48,797 nt of DNA from Puniceicoccaceae bacterium (GTDB lineage: Bacteria; Verrucomicrobiota; Verrucomicrobiia; Opitutales; Opitutaceae). Both the position numbers and the translations under genes were made by a program. The notes beneath the pieces were generated by a model, which searched no databases, was not told the origin of the DNA, and saw nothing but the letters and a program-made list of their open reading frames with translations. This document shows, one piece after another, positions 45,642 through 48,797 of the stretch (position 1 is its first letter; every line of letters begins with the position of its first letter). Location of the stretch: assembly GCA_007695295.1 (NCBI GenBank), contig REEB01000071.1:1-48797 (forward strand), in the 5' to 3' direction.

Positions 45642-47126
45642 ATGAGTTCCGTTTCCCAGTTTGTCGCCTCCGTCAACCCAACCGCCTCAGCCGATGTCGG
45701 TGTCCGGGCCCGATTGCGAGAAATCGACGAGTCCACCCGTCTTCCAGTTCTGTTGTTTGTGGGGGCCGCGCTCTTCTGGCTGCTGGGGGGGACGTTTTTC
45801 GCCCTCATCGCGAGCATCAAGCTTCACCATCCTGATTTTCTCGGCGAAACGGAGTGGCTGACGTTCGGCATTGTCCGCACCGTGCACCTTAACACCGTCA
45901 TCTACGGCTGGGCGAGCAATGCGGGTATCGCGGTCGCGCTTTGGCTGATGGCACGGCTGTGCCGCACGAAGCTGCACCATGGCGGCATTCTGATGGTGGC
46001 GATGGTTTTCTGGAATGTCGGGGTCTTGGCGGGCTGCCTCGGGATCATGGCCGGTGACGGGCTTTCCATCGAGTGGCTGGAGTTTCCTCCCTATGCCACC
46101 CCCCTGCTGTTTCTGGCCTACGCGCTCACCGGAGTCTGGTGCATCATCACATTCCGCTTTCGCCAGTCCGAGCACACGTACGTGTCCCAGTGGTTCCTGC
46201 TGGCGGCGTTTTTCTGGTTTCCCTGGATCTATTCGGTCGCCCAGATCATGCTGGTCATCGAGCCCGCCCGCGGGACGATTCAGGCACTGGTCAACTGGTG
46301 GTTTGCCCACAATGTGCTTGGGCTGTGGTTCACCCCGATCGGGCTGGCCGCCGCTTATTATTTCATCCCCAAGGTTCTGGGCAAGCCGATCCACAGCTAC
46401 TACCTCTCCATCCTCGGTTTCTGGTCGCTGGCGCTGTTCTACAATTGGGCCGGTGTGCACCACCTCATCGGCGGTCCGGTGCCGGCCTGGGTGATTTCCG
46501 CCGGCACCGTCGCCAGCGTCATGATGGTCATTCCGGTGATTGTCACGGCCATCAACCATCACATGACCGTGGTGGGGAGCTTTGCCCAAGTCTGGCGCAG
46601 CCCGACGCTGCGGTTTGTGGTCTTCGGGGCCATGTCCTACACCCTTGTCAGCCTGCAGGGATCTTCCATGTCCCTGCGCACGCTGAATCTCCACACCCAT
46701 TTCACCCACTATACGGTGGCCCACGCCCATCTGGGCATGTACGGGTTTTTCACCATGATCATGTTTGGGAGCTTCTACTATATCCTGCCGCGGCTGCTGC
46801 AGAAGGAATGGCCCTCATCCATGCTCATTAGTGTGCATTTCTGGACCGCTTCGCTCGGGATCATCCTCTACTTCGTCGGCCTGTCCATCGGCGGGCTCAT
46901 TCAGGGGATGCAGATGAACAATCCGGACATCCCTTTTCTTGAGGTTGTCGCCAACACCATTCCCTACTTGGTGAGCCGCAGCGTCGCCGGCATCATCATC
47001 CTCGTCGGGCATCTCGCCTTCACTGTGAGCGTGGTCTGGATGATCCTGAAGCCGCGCAGTCCGCAAGAAACCAGTCCCACGCTCTTCCGGTCGCCCGAGG
47101 CGATGCCTTTGCGCCCCTCGACATGA
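45642..47126 (+). CDS. ccoN: cbb3-type cytochrome c oxidase subunit I
   Basis: Catalytic haem-copper subunit reducing O2 to water. The 494-residue product has about twelve helices. Metal ligands are visible: His82 in RTVHLNTVIYGW (low-spin haem), His223 in WWFAHNVLGLWFTP and His273-His274 in NWAGVHHLIGGPVP (copper B), and His361/His363 in VAHAHLGMYGF (haems). Tyr267, in LALFYNWAGVHH, is in the position of the cross-linked tyrosine of C-family oxidases. The usual C-family wording YGHNAVGFFLT is replaced by FAHNVLGLWFT, so this is a divergent branch. The stop overlaps ccoO by four bases. No ccoQ gene is present. Confidence 0.92.
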   Translation: MSSVSQFVASVNPTASADVGVRARLREIDESTRLPVLLFVGAALFWLLGGTFFALIASIKLHHPDFLGETEWLTFGIVRTVHLNTVIYGWASNAGIAVALWLMARLCRTKLHHGGILMVAMVFWNVGVLAGCLGIMAGDGLSIEWLEFPPYATPLLFLAYALTGVWCIITFRFRQSEHTYVSQWFLLAAFFWFPWIYSVAQIMLVIEPARGTIQALVNWWFAHNVLGLWFTPIGLAAAYYFIPKVLGKPIHSYYLSILGFWSLALFYNWAGVHHLIGGPVPAWVISAGTVASVMMVIPVIVTAINHHMTVVGSFAQVWRSPTLRFVVFGAMSYTLVSLQGSSMSLRTLNLHTHFTHYTVAHAHLGMYGFFTMIMFGSFYYILPRLLQKEWPSSMLISVHFWTASLGIILYFVGLSIGGLIQGMQMNNPDIPFLEVVANTIPYLVSRSVAGIIILVGHLAFTVSVVWMILKPRSPQETSPTLFRSPEAMPLRPST

Positions 47127-47746
47127 ACAACGGTCCGCTCATCTTCCTCGGCATCTTCTTCGCCCTGGCGTTTTCCTGGGGCGGGATCATCATGACCAAT
47201 CATATCACCTACGGGAGCCTCGAGCCCTACTTTGACGAGGCCACTGAGGAGATGTTTCCCAAGCCGATCGACGGACTCGCGGAGCGGGGTCGGCGCGTCT
47301 ACGCCGAGCTGGGCTGCGTTTATTGCCATACCCAGCAGGTCCGCCGCCCCGGCTACGGCGCCGACACCGATCGGGGCTGGGGCAACCGCCAGTCCGTCGC
47401 CCGCGATTACATTCTGCAGGACCGGGTTTTTCTCGGCACCATGCGCACCGGGCCGGATCTGATGACCGTCGGCCAACGGCTTCCGTCGCCGGAATGGCAC
47501 TACAATCACTTCTACAATCCGCAGATCACTTCTCCCGGCTCCATCATGCCGCCCTACCCGTTCCTCTTTGAAAAACGCCGCATTGTGGGCGAGCCTTCCG
47601 AGCGGGCGCTGAATCTGCCACCCGAGTTCGCCCCGCCCGAGGGTTATGAGATCGTGCCCACGCCCCGGGCCGACGCCCTCGTCGCTTACATGCTCAGCCT
47701 GCGGATGGATTACGACCTGCCCGAGGCGCCGACCGCCGAACAGTAA
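47123..47746 (+). CDS. ccoO: cbb3-type cytochrome c oxidase mono-haem subunit II
   Basis: A 207-residue membrane-anchored cytochrome c. The first helix (LIFLGIFFALAFSWGGIIM) precedes the haem site C65-V-Y-C68-H69 in ELGCVYCHTQQVRRPGYGAD, which is the CcoO signature. TGPDLMTVGQR, the EWHYNHFYNPQ block and SIMPPYPFLF (methionine ligand) follow, all typical of CcoO. It relays electrons to the CcoN haem. Its ATG overlaps ccoN by four bases and its TAA overlaps the next gene by one base (TAATG). The length equals other CcoO proteins. Confidence 0.93.
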   Translation: MNNGPLIFLGIFFALAFSWGGIIMTNHITYGSLEPYFDEATEEMFPKPIDGLAERGRRVYAELGCVYCHTQQVRRPGYGADTDRGWGNRQSVARDYILQDRVFLGTMRTGPDLMTVGQRLPSPEWHYNHFYNPQITSPGSIMPPYPFLFEKRRIVGEPSERALNLPPEFAPPEGYEIVPTPRADALVAYMLSLRMDYDLPEAPTAEQ

Positions 47747-48429
47747 TGAACGACGATCCCAAGAATCCGCCTCCCGGGCCAGAGGACAACGATCCCCGTC
47801 TTGAGCAGGGCGCGGTCTCGGATGAAGGCATCCAGAAGATTCATGCCCAACTCCTCCGTGAGAAGGAGGAACCGACCGAGGGCTTTGCCCCCATCCCGAT
47901 TTTCATGCTCTTTCTCTTCAGCGGCGTGATTTTTTTCGCTGGAGTCTACATCGCACAGTACAGCGGCGGCTGGGATCCCCTCAACTACGACGAACGGGTC
48001 GGAGTGGCCGCAGTGACCGACGCGCCCGCTGCGGTCGATCCCTTGGTCCTGGGCCGCCGTCTCTACACTCAGCAATGCGTGGCCTGCCACGGCGCCAATG
48101 GTCAGGGCGTGGCCGGCGTTTTCCCTCCGCTCGTTGGTACCAGTTGGGTGGTCGGCGCGGAAGAACGGCTCATCCGTGTGCTCTTGCACGGCTTGGTCGG
48201 CGAAATTGAGGTCCTTGGAAACACCTACAACGCAAACATGCCTGCCTTTGGCCCCAATGGCGCCCGTTGGAATGATCAGCAGATCGCCGCTGTCGCCACT
48301 TTCATTCGCCAGGAGTGGGGCAACGATGCCCCTGCGATCGATCCGGAAACGGTGGCCGAAGTCCGGTCCGCCACCGCCGGGCGCACCTCCGCCTGGACCA
48401 ACGACGAGCTCGAGCCCTACGCGAACTGA
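47746..48429 (+). CDS. Mono-haem CcoP-like cytochrome c
   Basis: A 227-residue membrane-anchored cytochrome c in the place normally held by ccoP. A charged N-terminus of about 48 residues precedes one helix (PIFMLFLFSGVIFFAGVYIA), a linker, and a single class I haem domain: C111-V-A-C114-H115 in QQCVACHGANGQGVAG, followed by FPPLVGTSWV and a probable axial methionine in NANMPAFGP. CcoP normally has two haem domains, whereas this protein has one and then a disordered tail. It probably receives electrons, perhaps from ActE, and passes them to CcoO. It shares one base with the ccoO stop. It is the last gene of the respiratory operon. Confidence 0.8.
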   Translation: MNDDPKNPPPGPEDNDPRLEQGAVSDEGIQKIHAQLLREKEEPTEGFAPIPIFMLFLFSGVIFFAGVYIAQYSGGWDPLNYDERVGVAAVTDAPAAVDPLVLGRRLYTQQCVACHGANGQGVAGVFPPLVGTSWVVGAEERLIRVLLHGLVGEIEVLGNTYNANMPAFGPNGARWNDQQIAAVATFIRQEWGNDAPAIDPETVAEVRSATAGRTSAWTNDELEPYAN

Positions 48430-48520
48430 GCCAGTGCTCCGGCGCCGCCCCGGCCACCGATGGAGGGTCTGCCATCCTTCACTCCCTCAGCTCAGCCTCT
48501 CATTCTCCCGCGCGCGAGTC

Positions 48521-48560
48521 ATCCCAGCTTACGCAGGTGGCTACCTGCGTAAGATGGGAT
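48521..48560. repeat. Very stable imperfect palindrome (hairpin) after the respiratory operon
   Basis: Arms 48521-48538 and 48543-48560 pair at 17 of 18 positions (one G-A mismatch) around the four-base loop GGCT; the inner arm reads TTACGCAGGT against ACCTGCGTAA. It lies 91 bases after the last cytochrome gene. There is no T-run on either strand, so it is not a classic terminator. It could stabilise the transcript's 3' end or be a REP-like repeat; other copies cannot be seen in this window. Confidence 0.7.
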
Positions 48561-48607
48561 CATCGGACACTGCGTTGACCGGGATCTGGTCTTCAACCGG
48601 TTTTCGC

Positions 48608-48736
48608 ATGCTCATCTCTGGCGAAGTGCCGGACGAATTGCTCGATCTGCTTTCCGACGCCACCCTTGGCATCATCGGTGATTTGAATGACCACATTGGC
48701 GGACTCGGTTTGCCGAAGCAGTTCGTGCTGGTTTGA
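48608..48736 (+). other. Possible 42-codon gene or remnant after the hairpin
   Basis: Between 48430 and 48748 no known gene is found. An ATG at 48608 opens a 42-residue frame (ISGEVPDELLDLLSDATLG, then DLNDHIGGLGLPKQFVLV). The opposite strand in the same register is also open, so coding on either strand is uncertain. It may be a short gene, the end of a decayed one, or chance. Confidence 0.25.
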
Positions 48737-48748
48737 CTGGCGCGCCCT

Positions 48749-48797
48749 TCAGAGCAGGTCGGCGGCGAGTTCGGCGAGGAGGGAGCGCTCGCCCTTG
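48749..48797 (-). CDS. C-terminal end of a minus-strand gene, cut by window edge
   Basis: On the minus strand the last 15 codons before a TGA (48751-48749) read KGERSLLAELAADLL, with GC-rich third positions and a helical, leucine-rich character typical of a protein C-terminus. Nothing more is visible, so neither family nor function can be given. The gene would converge on the respiratory operon. Confidence 0.4.
   Translation of the reverse strand, partial: KGERSLLAELAADLL

Overview
The window is about 48.8 kb of GC-rich bacterial chromosome, densely packed with genes and without transposases, integrases, CRISPR arrays, rRNA or recognisable tRNA genes. I infer a motile, aerobically respiring Gram-negative bacterium, most likely a member of the Verrucomicrobiota (Opitutae-like). 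The evidence for this is the alternative complex III plus cbb3 oxidase operon, a FliW/CsrA/flagellin module together with P- and L-ring genes (FlgI, FlgH), a small zinc-ribbon protein of a type I recall from the Planctomycetes-Verrucomicrobia group, and few clear Shine-Dalgarno sequences. The phylum assignment is an inference from gene content and was not tested.

Layout. 1-17330 is a mosaic of housekeeping and accessory genes on both strands: a partial DUF4177-like gene, shikimate kinase (aroK) overlapping epoxyqueuosine reductase (queG), a phospholipase D/cardiolipin synthase-like protein, a membrane-anchored TPR protein, a chemoreceptor with its own terminator, a purple-acid-phosphatase-like lipoprotein, argininosuccinate synthase (argG), a DUF418 membrane protein, a winged-helix regulator with a membrane partner and a palindromic operator candidate, an oxidoreductase/cupin pair, threonine deaminase (ilvA), and a lipoprotein/cysteine-peptidase-like pair.

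17565-27453 is one long flagellar run on the plus strand: flgF, flgG, flgA, flgH, flgI, flgJ (rod-binding part only), flgN, flgK, flgL, fliW, csrA, flagellin and two small uncharacterised genes. It supplies the distal rod, the P and L rings, the hook-filament junction, the filament, and the FliW-CsrA circuit that matches flagellin synthesis to export.

27441-32381 (minus) is a four-gene operon for membrane-associated glycan or lipid work: polyprenol-phosphate-type glycosyltransferase, methyltransferase, flippase-like LPG-synthase-type membrane protein, and a large polytopic GT-C-like protein. 32483-36946 (plus) encodes a complete tripartite ABC exporter (TolC-like channel, HlyD-like adaptor, MacB/FtsX-like permease, LolD-like ATPase).

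37160-48429 (plus) is a respiratory super-operon: a 57-residue leader-like protein, ActA-ActF of alternative complex III (quinol:electron acceptor oxidoreductase), a conserved one-helix protein, CcoS, CcoN, CcoO and a mono-haem CcoP-like cytochrome. The genes overlap or nearly touch, which suggests one transcript and a quinol-to-oxygen chain made as a unit. The window ends with a very stable hairpin and the tail of a minus-strand gene.
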